A stretch of DNA of 46,929 nt from DASZHC01 sp035938215 (GCA_035938215.1 DASZHC010000065.1:1-46929), one strand, 5' to 3'; positions 24,158 to 34,147 are shown, numbered from the stretch's first letter. Notes: a model not told the origin generated them from the letters alone. A program made the numbers and translations.

Positions 24158-25513
24158 ATGCAAGGCACAATTCTGATCGTTGACGACGAAAAACATACGC
24201 GAGAAGGGCTTCGTCAATCGCTTGAGGAAGAGTTTGACGTCTATACGGCCAGCAATTTGGACGAGGCCCTCAACGTCCTCAACTCGGACCATATCGATCT
24301 GGTGCTATCCGATTTGCGATTGGGTGGCGAAGACGGGATGACGCTCATTGAACGCATTCTGCAGCGACCGCGGCCGCCTGTCTGTATTCTGATGACTGCC
24401 TATGGTTCAATTGCGACCGCGGTCGAAGCTATGAAGCGGGGCGCGTACGACTTTGTTACCAAGCCGGTCAATATCGACGAGCTTGGAATCAAAATATCCC
24501 GTGCGATCAAGGGGCAGCAAACCGAGCAGGAAAATATTCACCTGCGACAGCAGGTGGATAAGCGTTTTGGCCTGGAAACTATCATCGGCGAATCGAAGGC
24601 GATGCATGATAATTTCGATACCGTTCGCCAAGTGGCGCCTTCCCGCGCCACCGTCTTGATCCTGGGCGAGAGTGGCACAGGAAAGGAATTGATCGCTCAC
24701 GCCATCCACAACCTGAGCAACAGGAACAAGGCACGTTTCGTAGCCTTTAACTGCGCGGCGTTCTCTCCGCAGCTCATCGAGAGCGAGCTTTTTGGTCACG
24801 AGAGGGGCGCATTTACTGGCGCTGTCGAGCGGCGAGTCGGCAGGTTCGAACAGGCGGCAGGCGGCACGCTTTTCCTCGATGAGATCGCGGAGATCGATTC
24901 AAATATCCAGGTAAAGCTGCTGCGCGCCCTAGATCCCGGGGTTTTCGAGAGGGTCGGCGGCAATCAGAGCCTCCGGGCCGATGTGCGGCTGATTGCGGCA
25001 ACCAACCGCGATCTGGCCTCCCTGGTGCGGGAAGGAAAATTCCGCGAAGATCTCTATTATCGGCTGAATGTTGTCCAGATCCGTATCCCTTCCCTTCGGG
25101 AGCGAAAAGAAGATATTCCACTTCTGGTAAACGCGTTCCTTAAGGAAATCTGCGAGCGCGATAGCAAAGCGTTTCGCCCGTTGTCGCCGGAAGCCATGGA
25201 TTGCCTTCTTCAATATGACTGGCCGGGTAACGTGCGCGAACTGAAGGGAGCAATTGATTCGGGGATGACACTTTCCGTTGGAAAGCAGATTACCGTCAGA
25301 GATCTTCCGCTCGCCGTGCGCGGAGGCACCGAATCCTTCGGACCGCGCGAAGCATTCGCCCAGGATCAGGTCAATCTCCAGGAAAACGAACGCCGCCTCA
25401 TCGTGCGTGCTCTTGATGAGAGCGGCGGCAACCGGACGGAGGCGGCAAAGAAACTCGGCATCAGCCGGCGAACATTGCATCGGAGACTCAGGGAATTGCA
25501 ACTTACCGATTGA
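24158..25513 (+). CDS. Sigma-54-dependent response regulator, NtrC/AtoC type
   Basis: A 451-residue activator. The receiver domain (1-120) has the acidic pair at Asp9-Asp10, the phospho-accepting Asp52 in LVLSDLRLGG and a Lys in TKPVNIDEL. The AAA+ domain carries Walker A GESGTGKELIAHAI, the sigma-54 contact loop GAFTGA in full, LDEIAEIDSNIQVKLLRALD and a GNQSLRADVRLIAATNRD stretch, with RLNVVQIRIPSLRERKEDIP after it. The C-terminus is a Fis-type helix-turn-helix, NRTEAAKKLGISRRTLHRRL. It is the partner of the upstream kinase; the targets need sigma-54 promoters, none of which was found convincingly in this window. Confidence 0.96.
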   Translation: MQGTILIVDDEKHTREGLRQSLEEEFDVYTASNLDEALNVLNSDHIDLVLSDLRLGGEDGMTLIERILQRPRPPVCILMTAYGSIATAVEAMKRGAYDFVTKPVNIDELGIKISRAIKGQQTEQENIHLRQQVDKRFGLETIIGESKAMHDNFDTVRQVAPSRATVLILGESGTGKELIAHAIHNLSNRNKARFVAFNCAAFSPQLIESELFGHERGAFTGAVERRVGRFEQAAGGTLFLDEIAEIDSNIQVKLLRALDPGVFERVGGNQSLRADVRLIAATNRDLASLVREGKFREDLYYRLNVVQIRIPSLRERKEDIPLLVNAFLKEICERDSKAFRPLSPEAMDCLLQYDWPGNVRELKGAIDSGMTLSVGKQITVRDLPLAVRGGTESFGPREAFAQDQVNLQENERRLIVRALDESGGNRTEAAKKLGISRRTLHRRLRELQLTD

Positions 25514-25531
25514 GCGGATCCTCGTTGGGGT

Positions 25532-25612
25532 GGGACGGCCTCCGTGTCGCTCCACTTTTCTCCTTGTTTTGGGGGCCAGAAATGATGAGTCGGACGGCAC
25601 GGAGGCCGTCCC
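25532..25612. repeat. Inverted repeat with 15-bp perfect arms
   Basis: GGGACGGCCTCCGTG (25532-25546) and CACGGAGGCCGTCCC (25598-25612) pair perfectly around a 51-base spacer. It starts 19 bp after the stop of the sigma-54 activator, so it may serve as its terminator or 3' structure; its form also fits a small dispersed REP- or MITE-type element. Confidence 0.6.
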
Positions 25613-25954
25613 TCCCTAAAATGAACAAGTTCCTTGTCGAGCGAGTCGAGGCCCGGCGTTGCAACGTCCTCCCAGCGATCTTCCGGTTTCCGGTATCAGC
25701 AACGGCACGGAAACTGCAAAGGCATACTGCATCCGAACGGGTCTGACTTGGAAATCCCTGAGATCTGTGACGAGAAACCGTAGATCAGTAATGAAAATTG
25801 CACGAATTGCTTGGCACATCGCACGACCACCCATTTTCTCCATCGGTGGCACTAACGGTGAATTGTGGATTTCGCCCAAAGGGCGGAGAGTTATGCGTCG
25901 ATGGCCCGCCGCCGCACCGATCTGGGCGCTTTGAAACTGGAGGCTGCGAATCTT
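25613..25954. other. Intergenic stretch upstream of the efflux operon
   Basis: These 342 bases hold no gene that could be supported: the open frames lack family signs and a coding look. The region probably holds the mdtA promoter. TTGGCACATCGCACGA (from about 25809) has half of a sigma-54 site (GGCAC) but lacks GC at the right distance. GGAGG at 25940 is the ribosome site of the next gene. Confidence 0.4.
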
Positions 25955-27274
25955 ATGCGAAAAATGCGATGGTTATTTCTGCTGATTGGTGCCGTCTTTA
26001 TCGGTGGCGTCTGGTTCTATTTCAACCATCAGAAAAATACGGCAAGCCAGGCCGCCGCTTCGGGAAGAAATTCAAGCCAAAGCGGGCGCGGAGGTCCAGG
26101 CGGTCCAGTTCCGGTCGTGGCCGGCCTCGTGCAAAAACGAGATGTTCCGATCTATCTGGACGGCATAGGAACGGTGCAGGCGTATAACAGCGTCACTGTT
26201 CATCCGCAGGCCAGTGGAACTCTGACAACTGTCGCTTTCAAGGAAGGCCAGGATGTGAAGAAGGGTGACCTTATCGCGGTCATCGATCCTCGGCCCTACC
26301 AGGCGGCGCTCGATGGAGCGATTGCAAAAAAGAACCAGGATACAGCGCAGCTCAATAACGCTAAGGCTCTCCTGGATCGAGATACGGACCTATTCAAAAA
26401 AGGCGTCCTGGATCATCAAACTTATGACACCCAAAGATTCCTGGTTGATCAGTTGGACGCGACCGTGAAGGCTGACCAGGCGGCGATCGACAACGCGCAA
26501 ACGCAGCTGAGTTACACGCAGATAACCGCGACCTTTGATGGTCGATGTGGTATTCGACAGGTGGACCAGGGAAATTTTGTCACCTCGGGGTCCACATTGG
26601 TAACACTTAGCCAGCTTAAGCCAATTTCGGTTTTATTTACGCTGCCACAGCAGGATCTGCTGGAGGTGAACCAGGCGCTCGCCAAAGGTCCCCTGAAGGT
26701 GACTGCCCTCGACAGCACGCAGTCGACAGCTCTTGAAGATGGAACCTTGGCGGTTGTGGACAATCAGATCGACCCGACCACTGGCACGATAAGGATGAAG
26801 GCTAGTTTCCCCAATCAGGATTTGAAACTTTGGCCGGGTCAATTCGTCAACAGCCGGCTGCTGGTTTCGACTCGACAGGATGGATTAGTCGTGCCCGCTT
26901 CCGTGGTGCAACGCGGACCGAACGGATCATATGCCTATGTCATCACGCAGGATAAGACGGCCGAAATGCGCCCTGTGAAGGTGGCCCAAATTGACGGTGG
27001 ACAGGCGTTGATCGACAGCGGGCTGCAGGAGGGGGAACAAGTTGTCGTTGACGGTCAATATAAGCTGCAGCCCGGCGCCCCTGTACAAATCACAACCCCG
27101 AATCAACCCGACAAGGGCAGACGACTCACACAAGCCGACGAAACACCCGCTCCGGATCAAGGTGCAACCGGCCAACAATCTCCCGGTCAGAACGGGTCCG
27201 AGCATCAGCGGCGGCATCCGCAAGGGTCCGAGCAGCCGGAAGCAAGCTCTCCGACAATGGCAACTCAAGGATAG
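25955..27274 (+). CDS. mdtA: RND efflux periplasmic adaptor subunit, MdtA type
   Basis: A 439-residue membrane-fusion protein that links the inner-membrane pumps to an outer-membrane channel. An N-terminal anchor (MRWLFLLIGAVFIGGVWFYF) is followed by a Gly/Ser linker and the start VVAGLVQKRDVPIYLDGIGT. Then come the lipoyl half GTLTTVAFKEGQDVKKGDLI with AVIDPRPYQ, a coiled-coil hairpin (KALLDRDTDLFKKGVLDHQT), and the TLVTLSQLKPISVLFTLPQQ and LKLWPGQFVNSRLL motifs. The tail after about residue 390 is polar and of low complexity. GGAGG at 25937-25941 supports ATG 25955; the frame is open to 25865. Two pump genes follow, and no outer-membrane factor is in the window. Confidence 0.95.
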   Translation: MRKMRWLFLLIGAVFIGGVWFYFNHQKNTASQAAASGRNSSQSGRGGPGGPVPVVAGLVQKRDVPIYLDGIGTVQAYNSVTVHPQASGTLTTVAFKEGQDVKKGDLIAVIDPRPYQAALDGAIAKKNQDTAQLNNAKALLDRDTDLFKKGVLDHQTYDTQRFLVDQLDATVKADQAAIDNAQTQLSYTQITATFDGRCGIRQVDQGNFVTSGSTLVTLSQLKPISVLFTLPQQDLLEVNQALAKGPLKVTALDSTQSTALEDGTLAVVDNQIDPTTGTIRMKASFPNQDLKLWPGQFVNSRLLVSTRQDGLVVPASVVQRGPNGSYAYVITQDKTAEMRPVKVAQIDGGQALIDSGLQEGEQVVVDGQYKLQPGAPVQITTPNQPDKGRRLTQADETPAPDQGATGQQSPGQNGSEHQRRHPQGSEQPEASSPTMATQG

Positions 27275-27339
27275 GATGAGAGCTACACGCCATTGTTTTA
27301 AAGAATCACTTCTCATGGGATGAGGCCCTGCGCGCTTCT

Positions 27340-30300
27340 ATGAACGTTTCTGAACCCTTCATCCGGAGGCCGATCGCCACTTCGCTCTTGATGGCTGGCG
27401 TTATCATGCTCGGGCTTCTCGGTTATTTTCTCCTGCCGATCGCGTCCCTACCACAAGTTGACTTTCCTACGATCCAGGTTGTCACGCGATATCCCGGAGC
27501 CAGCCCGGAGGTGATGACATCGGCCGTCACGACACCCTTGGAGTCGCAATTCGACCAGATCAGCGGGCTCACTTCCATGAGTTCCACGAGCTCGTTTGGT
27601 GTCAGCACGATCACGCTTCAGTTCGATCTCAACCGGGACATAGATGTCGCAGCCCAAGATGTGCAGGCTGCAATTAACGTCTCGAGAGGCTACCTGCCGA
27701 ATGATCTGCCAAACCTGCCTGTCTACAACAAGGTGAACCCTGCGGACACCCCTATTCTGACCCTGTCCATCACGTCCGATTCTCTGCCTATCGCAAAGGT
27801 TAATGATTTAGCAGATACGCTTTTGGCTCAAAAGCTAAGCCAGGTCGCGGGAGTCGGGCTGGTGACCATCGAGGGAAATCAAAAACCCGCCGTGCGTATT
27901 CAGTTTAATCCCGCGGCGCTGGCGTCGCGTGGGATGGGGCCAGAAGACCTGCGTAACGCCATTACGCAGGCGAACATTGATGCGCCCAAGGGAAGCTTCA
28001 ATGGTGCTCAACAGTCCTACATGATCGGTTCAAACGACCAGCTCTTGAGTGCAGATGCCTACCGGCCGTTGATCGTCGCCTACCGAAATGGCGCACCGGT
28101 GAAGCTCAGTGATATCGCGAATGTCATCGACAGCGTTGAGGATGAACAATTGGCGGCGTGGGTTGGGAATAAACCTGCCGTTCTAGTCGATATTCAACGG
28201 CAACCTAACGCAAATATCATTCAGACAGTTGACCGCATTAAAAAATTGCTCCCGAAGTTGACTGCGTCGATTCCGCCCGCGGTCAAGGTTTCTATTCTGA
28301 GCGATCGAACGCAAACCATTCGAGCGTCGGTCCGCGACGTTCAATTTACGCTGATCCTGACCGTTGGTCTGGTGATCCTGGTCATCTTTTTATTTCTGCG
28401 CAGGCTCTGGGCAACCGTCATTCCAAGCGTGGCGTTGCCACTCTCGCTGATTGGAACGTTTGGGATCATGTATCTCTCCGGGTTCAGTCTGAATAACCTT
28501 TCGCTCATGGCGTTAACCATCTCGACCGGGTTTGTCGTTGACGATGCCATCGTGATGATCGAGAACATCTTTCGATACATCGAAGCCGGTGAACCGCCTT
28601 TAGAAGCAGCTCTGAAGGGTTCTCGACAGATCGGATTCACCGTTATCTCACTCAGTTTTTCGCTGATCGCCGTTTTCATCCCGTTGCTTTTCATGACCGG
28701 AATCGTGGGCCGGTTATTCAGGGAATTTGCAATCACGCTCAGCGTGGCGGTGATCGTCTCGGCGATTGTTTCCCTGACGCTCACCCCGATGATGTGCGCA
28801 AAGTTCCTGAAGCCGATTGATCACGGCAAGCAGAGTAAGCTTTTTCGATGGAGTGAAAGAGCATTTGAAGGCATGCTCAACTTTTATGACGCCGGATTGA
28901 AATGGGTCTTGCGGAATCGGTTTATTACTCTGCTCGTCGCGATCGCAACACTGATAGCGACCATCTATCTTTATCTCGTGGTGCCGAAGGGTTTGCTGCC
29001 CAACCAGGACACCGGCGAGATCATTGGAGTCACGGATGCGGCTCAAAATATTTCGTTCAAAGCTATGCTGGAGAAGCAACGACAGGTCTCCGATATCGTC
29101 GAGAAAGATCCGGATGTCCAAAGCGTTGCTGCATTTGTCGGAGCGGGGACAGTCAACGCAACAGTAAATGCCGGGCGCTTGTACATTGTGTTGAAACCGC
29201 GGGAAGAACGCAAGTCCAGCGCAGACCAGATCATGGCGCGGCTGCGCGAGGCGACCAAGCATATTCAAGGAATCTCCCTTTTCACGCAATCGGTGCAGGA
29301 TTTGCAGATAGACACCAAAGTGAGCCGCACCCAGTATCAATATATCCTCGAGGACAGCAACTCGGCAGAATTGGCCGAGTGGACGCCGAAATTCTTGGAT
29401 CGACTCAAAAAGATTCCTGAGCTTAGCGATGTCGCAAGCGACCAGCAAACGAACGGTCTCCAAACCGTAATTGACATCGACCGAGAAAAGGCTTCGCGGC
29501 TGGGAGTTCAAATCGACGCTGTCGACAATGTTTTGTATGATAGCTTTGGACAGCGCCAGATCTCGATCATATTTACCCAGCTGAACCAGTTCTGGGTTGT
29601 GCTCGAAGCTGCGCCAGAGTTCAGAGACTCACCCAGCGTCCTGGATAAAATCTACGTTAACGCGGCCGGGTCCCAGCAAGCGGGCAGCGTTTCGAGCCCC
29701 GGATCGATCACTGCCAACGGGGCAATCACAACAGGTGGGCCACAAGTCCCGTTGTCGGCAATCGCAACCATGCGGACCACCACGGCGCCTCTGTCAATTC
29801 TCCATCAGAATTTGTTTCCGGCCGTAACCATTTCTTTCAATCTGGCTCCGGGAAGTTCTCTCGGTCAGGCCGTGAAGGCCATCCAAGCAGCAAAAGCCGA
29901 AATCGGTTTGCCGGAGACCGTCGCCACCAGCTTTTCCGGAACTGCTGCGGAATTTCAGTCCTCGCTGCAATCTGAGCCGTATCTGATTTTGGCGGCGATT
30001 GTCGTTATCTACATCGTACTGGGTGTATTATACGAAAGCTACATTCATCCAATTACCATTCTCTCGACCTTGCCCTCAGCCGGTGTCGGAGCACTCCTGG
30101 CGCTGCGGCTATTCGGGATGGATTTTTCGCTAATCGCGTTGATCGGAATCATTCTGCTGATCGGGATCGTGAAGAAGAACGCGATTATGATGATTGACTT
30201 TGCGCTCGATGCTGAGCGCGAGGAAGGCAAGACTCCGGAGGAATCGATCTATCAGGCCTGCCTGTTGCGGTTTCGGCCGATTATGATGACCACAATGGCG

Positions 30301-30528
30301 GCGCTGCTTGGCGCCCTTCCGCTTGCTGTCCAGGAGGGGACCGGGGCAGAGCTGCGCAAGCCGCTCGGCATCACGATCGTCGGCGGTCTGCTCCTCTCTC
30401 AGTTTCTCACCCTTTACACGACCCCCGTTATTTACCTTTACATGGATAAGATCGGCAAGTTGCTGAGCCGACGGCGCCAGAAACCGGCGGTCAAGGCGGA
30501 AGAACTTGAACCGGCAATGACGCTTTAG
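27340..30528 (+). CDS. mdtB: RND multidrug efflux permease, MdtB type
   Basis: A 1062-residue inner-membrane pump of the HAE1/AcrB superfamily, driven by protons. It starts MNVSEPFIRRPIATSLLMAG. The proton-relay Asp pair is in TGFVVDDAIVMIENIF (TM4), and the partner Lys in GIVKKNAIMMIDFALD (TM10). Twelve helices and two large periplasmic loops are recognisable from the hydrophobic blocks. A Gly/Ser-rich insertion, VSSPGSITANGAITTGGPQV, lies in the second periplasmic loop (near residue 790); it is not present in the next pump. The gene is followed after 57 bases by a paralogue, an arrangement known from MdtB/MdtC, which work as a heterotrimer. Confidence 0.95.
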   Translation: MNVSEPFIRRPIATSLLMAGVIMLGLLGYFLLPIASLPQVDFPTIQVVTRYPGASPEVMTSAVTTPLESQFDQISGLTSMSSTSSFGVSTITLQFDLNRDIDVAAQDVQAAINVSRGYLPNDLPNLPVYNKVNPADTPILTLSITSDSLPIAKVNDLADTLLAQKLSQVAGVGLVTIEGNQKPAVRIQFNPAALASRGMGPEDLRNAITQANIDAPKGSFNGAQQSYMIGSNDQLLSADAYRPLIVAYRNGAPVKLSDIANVIDSVEDEQLAAWVGNKPAVLVDIQRQPNANIIQTVDRIKKLLPKLTASIPPAVKVSILSDRTQTIRASVRDVQFTLILTVGLVILVIFLFLRRLWATVIPSVALPLSLIGTFGIMYLSGFSLNNLSLMALTISTGFVVDDAIVMIENIFRYIEAGEPPLEAALKGSRQIGFTVISLSFSLIAVFIPLLFMTGIVGRLFREFAITLSVAVIVSAIVSLTLTPMMCAKFLKPIDHGKQSKLFRWSERAFEGMLNFYDAGLKWVLRNRFITLLVAIATLIATIYLYLVVPKGLLPNQDTGEIIGVTDAAQNISFKAMLEKQRQVSDIVEKDPDVQSVAAFVGAGTVNATVNAGRLYIVLKPREERKSSADQIMARLREATKHIQGISLFTQSVQDLQIDTKVSRTQYQYILEDSNSAELAEWTPKFLDRLKKIPELSDVASDQQTNGLQTVIDIDREKASRLGVQIDAVDNVLYDSFGQRQISIIFTQLNQFWVVLEAAPEFRDSPSVLDKIYVNAAGSQQAGSVSSPGSITANGAITTGGPQVPLSAIATMRTTTAPLSILHQNLFPAVTISFNLAPGSSLGQAVKAIQAAKAEIGLPETVATSFSGTAAEFQSSLQSEPYLILAAIVVIYIVLGVLYESYIHPITILSTLPSAGVGALLALRLFGMDFSLIALIGIILLIGIVKKNAIMMIDFALDAEREEGKTPEESIYQACLLRFRPIMMTTMAALLGALPLAVQEGTGAELRKPLGITIVGGLLLSQFLTLYTTPVIYLYMDKIGKLLSRRRQKPAVKAEELEPAMTL

Positions 30529-30585
30529 AACCCTTGAAAAGCAATACCCTTAAATCTCGCTGGCCTGAGGTGCGGCCTCGTTAGG

Positions 30586-33500
30586 ATGAATGTTTCTGAG
30601 CCATTTATTCGCCGGCCAATCGCTACATCGCTTCTTGCTGCCGGGTTGATGCTCGCAGGTTTGGTTGCATACCGATTCCTGCCAGTTGCGCCTCTGCCGC
30701 AAGTTGATTTCCCAACAATCAACGTGAGCGCCAACTATCCAGGCGTAGACCCTGCGACAGCTGCAACGTCACTTGCCGCGCCTCTGGAACGAAGGTTCGC
30801 CAATATCGCAGGCGTGAACGAAATCACGTCGGTAAGTCAATTGAACGGAGCTCGCATTACGCTTCAGTTTGATCTCAGCCGCGACATTAATGGCGCGGCA
30901 CGCGACGTTCAGGCGGCAATCAACGCGGCCTCAAGCGAATTGCCAGTGGGTCTCCCAAGCCCGCCGACCTACCGAAAGGCCAACCCGAACGATACCCCGG
31001 TCTTGATTCTCGCACTGACCTCAGACGCAGTGCCGTTGTCGCAAATTTACAACCAGGCTGAGGAACTGCTGGTGCCGGCAATTTCCCAGGTATCGGGTGT
31101 AAGCGAGGTAGATGTTGGCGGCGGAGCTAAGACAGCCGTTCGCGTGCAGGTCGATCCGGCGGCCCTGGCCTCAATGGGATTGAGCATCGAAAATGTTCGC
31201 GCGGTTCTTCAGGGACAAAACAAGGATGAACCCAAAGGAGCTATTGATGGGGATCGCATCAGCTTCACGGTGAACACCAACGATCAACTGTTCAACGCAG
31301 ATCAGTACAAGAACCTCATCATCGGAGAGAGAAATGGTGTACCGATTCCGTTGAGCGCAGTGGGCCGCGCGATCGATGCGACGGAGGACAGGCTTCAAGC
31401 CGGTTGGTTCAATTCCAAACGAGCCGTTGTGATGTTCGTGCGGAAACAGGCGGACGCGAACGTCATCGAGACCGTCGATCGCATTAAAGCCATTCTCCCT
31501 CAATTACAGCGATGGTTACCACCGGCGATCCACCTGCAGATTCAGAGCGATCGAACACTTACGATCCGGGCTTCGGTCGCCGACGTTCAAGCTTCGCTTC
31601 TCATTAGCGTTGCACTGGTCGTGATGGTCTGTTTTTTGTTCCTGCGACGCGTATCGACAACCTTCATCGTTTGTATCACTGTCCCGCTTGCGCTGGCTGG
31701 GACGTTCGCGATGATGTACCTGCTCAAATTCAGCCTCGACAATATCTCGCTCATGGCGCTCACCATCTCGGTGGGGTTTGTCGTCGATGACGCCATTGTT
31801 GTCATCGAAAACATCGTGCGTCATCTGGAGCAAGGACTGAGCCCCCTCGAAGCGACCCTCAGAGGCGCGCGTCAGATCGGGTTTACCGTTGTTTCAATAA
31901 GTGTCTCATTGGTTGCGGTGTTTATTCCCTTGCTGTTCATGGGTGGAATTATCGGCCGGCAGTTTCATGAATTTTCCGTGACCCTGGGCATCGCGATACT
32001 CGTTTCGGCAGTCGTATCACTGACTCTGACCCCGATGCTTTGTTCCCGCTTCTTGCGAGAGGAAAAGCCAGAACAGTCTCGGGGTTGGTTCTATTGCGTC
32101 ACCGAAAGGATGTTCGCCGGTCTGCTTGCTCTGTATTCCAGGTCGTTGCGTTGGGTGCTGCGACATTCTCTTCTAATGCTGCTCGTTACGACAGCGACAC
32201 TTGGCGTCACGATCTGGTTGTACAACATCGTGCCCAAGGGATTCTTCCCGCAACAGGACACCGGCATGGTCATGGGGATTACCGAAGCCGCGCAGGATAT
32301 TTCTTTTGACGCAATGGTGGCGAAACAGAATCAGGTGACCGAAATCGTGAAGCGCGACCCTGCCGTTGCCTCCATAACTTCAGCCGTAGGTAGCGGAGGG
32401 GGTGGGAGCAGTAACACCGGCCGAATGTTTATTACCCTGAAGCCAAGGAGGGAAAGAAATGTGACCGCCACCGAAGTGGTTGCCAGGATACGCGGGAAAA
32501 CGGCGAGGATACCGGGAATCGGCGTTTTCTTACAGGCGGCACAGGACATCCGGATTGGCGGACGGGCAACAAAGGGTCAATACATTTACTCATTGGTGAG
32601 TCCGAGCCAGGAAGATCTGAATACTTATGTTCCCAAGCTGTTGGCGGAACTGCAAAAGAACCCGAAATTGAAGGACCTGACAACCGATCAGCAGCAACTC
32701 GGCCTACAGTCTAACGTCATAGTCGACCGGGTGAAGGCATCTCAACTCGGGATCCAGCCTCAGCAGGTCGATAGCGCCCTGGACAGCGCATTCGGTCAGC
32801 GGCAAGTTTCGGTCGTCTATAATGATCGCGACCAATTCCATGTCGTGCTGGAGGCCTTGCCGCAATATCTTGGAGATCCCGCCGCCCTCAACAAAATCTA
32901 CATTGCCGGCACATCGGGTATTGAAGTCCCACTCAGCGCGATTGCAAAAATTCAAGCGACCAACACCCCGACCGCGATCAATCACCAGGGCCAGTTCCCG
33001 GCAGTCACATTCTCGTTTAATCTGGATCCTGGCACTTCTCTCCAGCAAGCGACGCAAATTATCGAGAAAGCGGCGCGCGCCATACATATGCCTGACACGA
33101 TTCGGGGCAGTTTCCAGGGGACGGCGCAAGTCTTTCAGGATTCTCTCTCGTCGGAACCAATCCTCATCCTGACCGCAATCATCGCCGTCTACATCGTGCT
33201 AGGCGTCTTGTATGAGAGTTATATTCATCCCCTGACGATCCTGTCGACCCTGCCTTCCGCCGGACTTGGCGCCTTGCTCGCATTGCTCATTTGCAGGGTT
33301 GACCTGTCAATCGTCTCAATCATCGGCATCATCCTGTTAGTCGGCATCGTCAAAAAGAACGCCATCATGATGGTTGACTTCGCACTGGAGGTCGAGCGAG
33401 ACCAGAAATTGTCGCCAGCGGAGGCGATTTACCAGGCCTGCTGTATCCGATTTCGACCAATTATGATGACCACGCTGGCCGCCATGTTCGGTGCGGTCCC

Positions 33501-33684
33501 GCTGGCACTCGGCCAAGGGGACGGCTCAGAAATCCGCCAACCCCTGGGGGTCGCCATCATCGGGGGTTTGATTGTGTCGCAGATGCTGACGCTCTATACA
33601 ACCCCCGTGATCTACCTCTACCTGGATCGGTTACGACAGCGCAAAAGCGGTCCTGAACCAGTCGCGGTCCTGCACCCGGCGTAA
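30586..33684 (+). CDS. mdtC: RND multidrug efflux permease, MdtC type
   Basis: A 1032-residue paralogue of the preceding pump with the same start, MNVSEPFIRRPIATSLLAAG. Asp pair in VGFVVDDAIVVIENIV (TM4); Lys in GIVKKNAIMMVDFALE (TM10), so the proton relay is complete. It lacks the insertion of the upstream pump. Since MdtB/MdtC of enteric bacteria act together as B2C, the two proteins here probably do the same with the adaptor upstream. Substrates known for that system include bile salts and novobiocin; they are not evident here. It ends 8 bp before the convergent DUF2934 gene. Confidence 0.95.
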   Translation: MNVSEPFIRRPIATSLLAAGLMLAGLVAYRFLPVAPLPQVDFPTINVSANYPGVDPATAATSLAAPLERRFANIAGVNEITSVSQLNGARITLQFDLSRDINGAARDVQAAINAASSELPVGLPSPPTYRKANPNDTPVLILALTSDAVPLSQIYNQAEELLVPAISQVSGVSEVDVGGGAKTAVRVQVDPAALASMGLSIENVRAVLQGQNKDEPKGAIDGDRISFTVNTNDQLFNADQYKNLIIGERNGVPIPLSAVGRAIDATEDRLQAGWFNSKRAVVMFVRKQADANVIETVDRIKAILPQLQRWLPPAIHLQIQSDRTLTIRASVADVQASLLISVALVVMVCFLFLRRVSTTFIVCITVPLALAGTFAMMYLLKFSLDNISLMALTISVGFVVDDAIVVIENIVRHLEQGLSPLEATLRGARQIGFTVVSISVSLVAVFIPLLFMGGIIGRQFHEFSVTLGIAILVSAVVSLTLTPMLCSRFLREEKPEQSRGWFYCVTERMFAGLLALYSRSLRWVLRHSLLMLLVTTATLGVTIWLYNIVPKGFFPQQDTGMVMGITEAAQDISFDAMVAKQNQVTEIVKRDPAVASITSAVGSGGGGSSNTGRMFITLKPRRERNVTATEVVARIRGKTARIPGIGVFLQAAQDIRIGGRATKGQYIYSLVSPSQEDLNTYVPKLLAELQKNPKLKDLTTDQQQLGLQSNVIVDRVKASQLGIQPQQVDSALDSAFGQRQVSVVYNDRDQFHVVLEALPQYLGDPAALNKIYIAGTSGIEVPLSAIAKIQATNTPTAINHQGQFPAVTFSFNLDPGTSLQQATQIIEKAARAIHMPDTIRGSFQGTAQVFQDSLSSEPILILTAIIAVYIVLGVLYESYIHPLTILSTLPSAGLGALLALLICRVDLSIVSIIGIILLVGIVKKNAIMMVDFALEVERDQKLSPAEAIYQACCIRFRPIMMTTLAAMFGAVPLALGQGDGSEIRQPLGVAIIGGLIVSQMLTLYTTPVIYLYLDRLRQRKSGPEPVAVLHPA

Positions 33685-33692
33685 ATTGCAAA

Positions 33693-33944
33693 CTAATCTT
33701 TCGACTCCTGGCTGAGCTCTTGCTCGGCCTGAACCCAATCCGAAGTCTCGTCGCCAGCGATTCCGAGCGATCTGCGTTGCTCTCCGATGAAATAGGCCCG
33801 TAATGCGACCTGTTCCCTGCTATCCTGCATGACTTTGTTCTTCTGTGGTTTTGCAAGAGTTTCGGCGACCGCCGAGGCCGCTGCCTTTTTACTGGTTTTT
33901 CTGGCCGGAACAGCTTGAGACGATGCCGATCGAGAAGATTTCAT
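33693..33944 (-). CDS. Small DUF2934-type protein
   Basis: An 83-residue basic protein. The N-terminal half is Ala/Ser/Lys-rich (KTSKKAAASAVAETLAKPQK) and looks disordered. The C-terminal half, QVALRAYFIGEQRRSLG followed by GDETSDWVQAEQEL, matches the short DUF2934 pattern (AYFIGERR...GDxxxDWxxAE). Function is unknown in the family. ATG 33944 is preceded by AAAGAA; the frame stays open to 34241 but that part does not look coding. A possible promoter lies about 200 bp upstream (34148-34175). It is convergent with mdtC across 8 bp. Confidence 0.75.
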   Translation of the reverse strand: MKSSRSASSQAVPARKTSKKAAASAVAETLAKPQKNKVMQDSREQVALRAYFIGEQRRSLGIAGDETSDWVQAEQELSQESKD

Positions 33945-34147
33945 TTTCTTTAGTTTTCCTGTTTGGTCTTGGTTGTTTTGCCTTTGAATGCGTTTGTTTC
34001 GTTCAGAAGCCCGGCGGTCGGACCGATTTGTCCCCGGCCTTGCGATCGTTTGCACGCAACATTCAGCCGTTCCGTCAAAGACTTCCTTCGCTCCATATAT
34101 AGGGGTTGTCTCACCCATTGACCACCGCATATAGTGGCCAACGCTGA

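Noticed and set aside
25800..25870. Possible sigma-54 promoters (TTGGCAC, GTGGCAC) before mdtA
   Set aside because: Neither has GC at the required 10-base distance from GG, so the match is only half a site.
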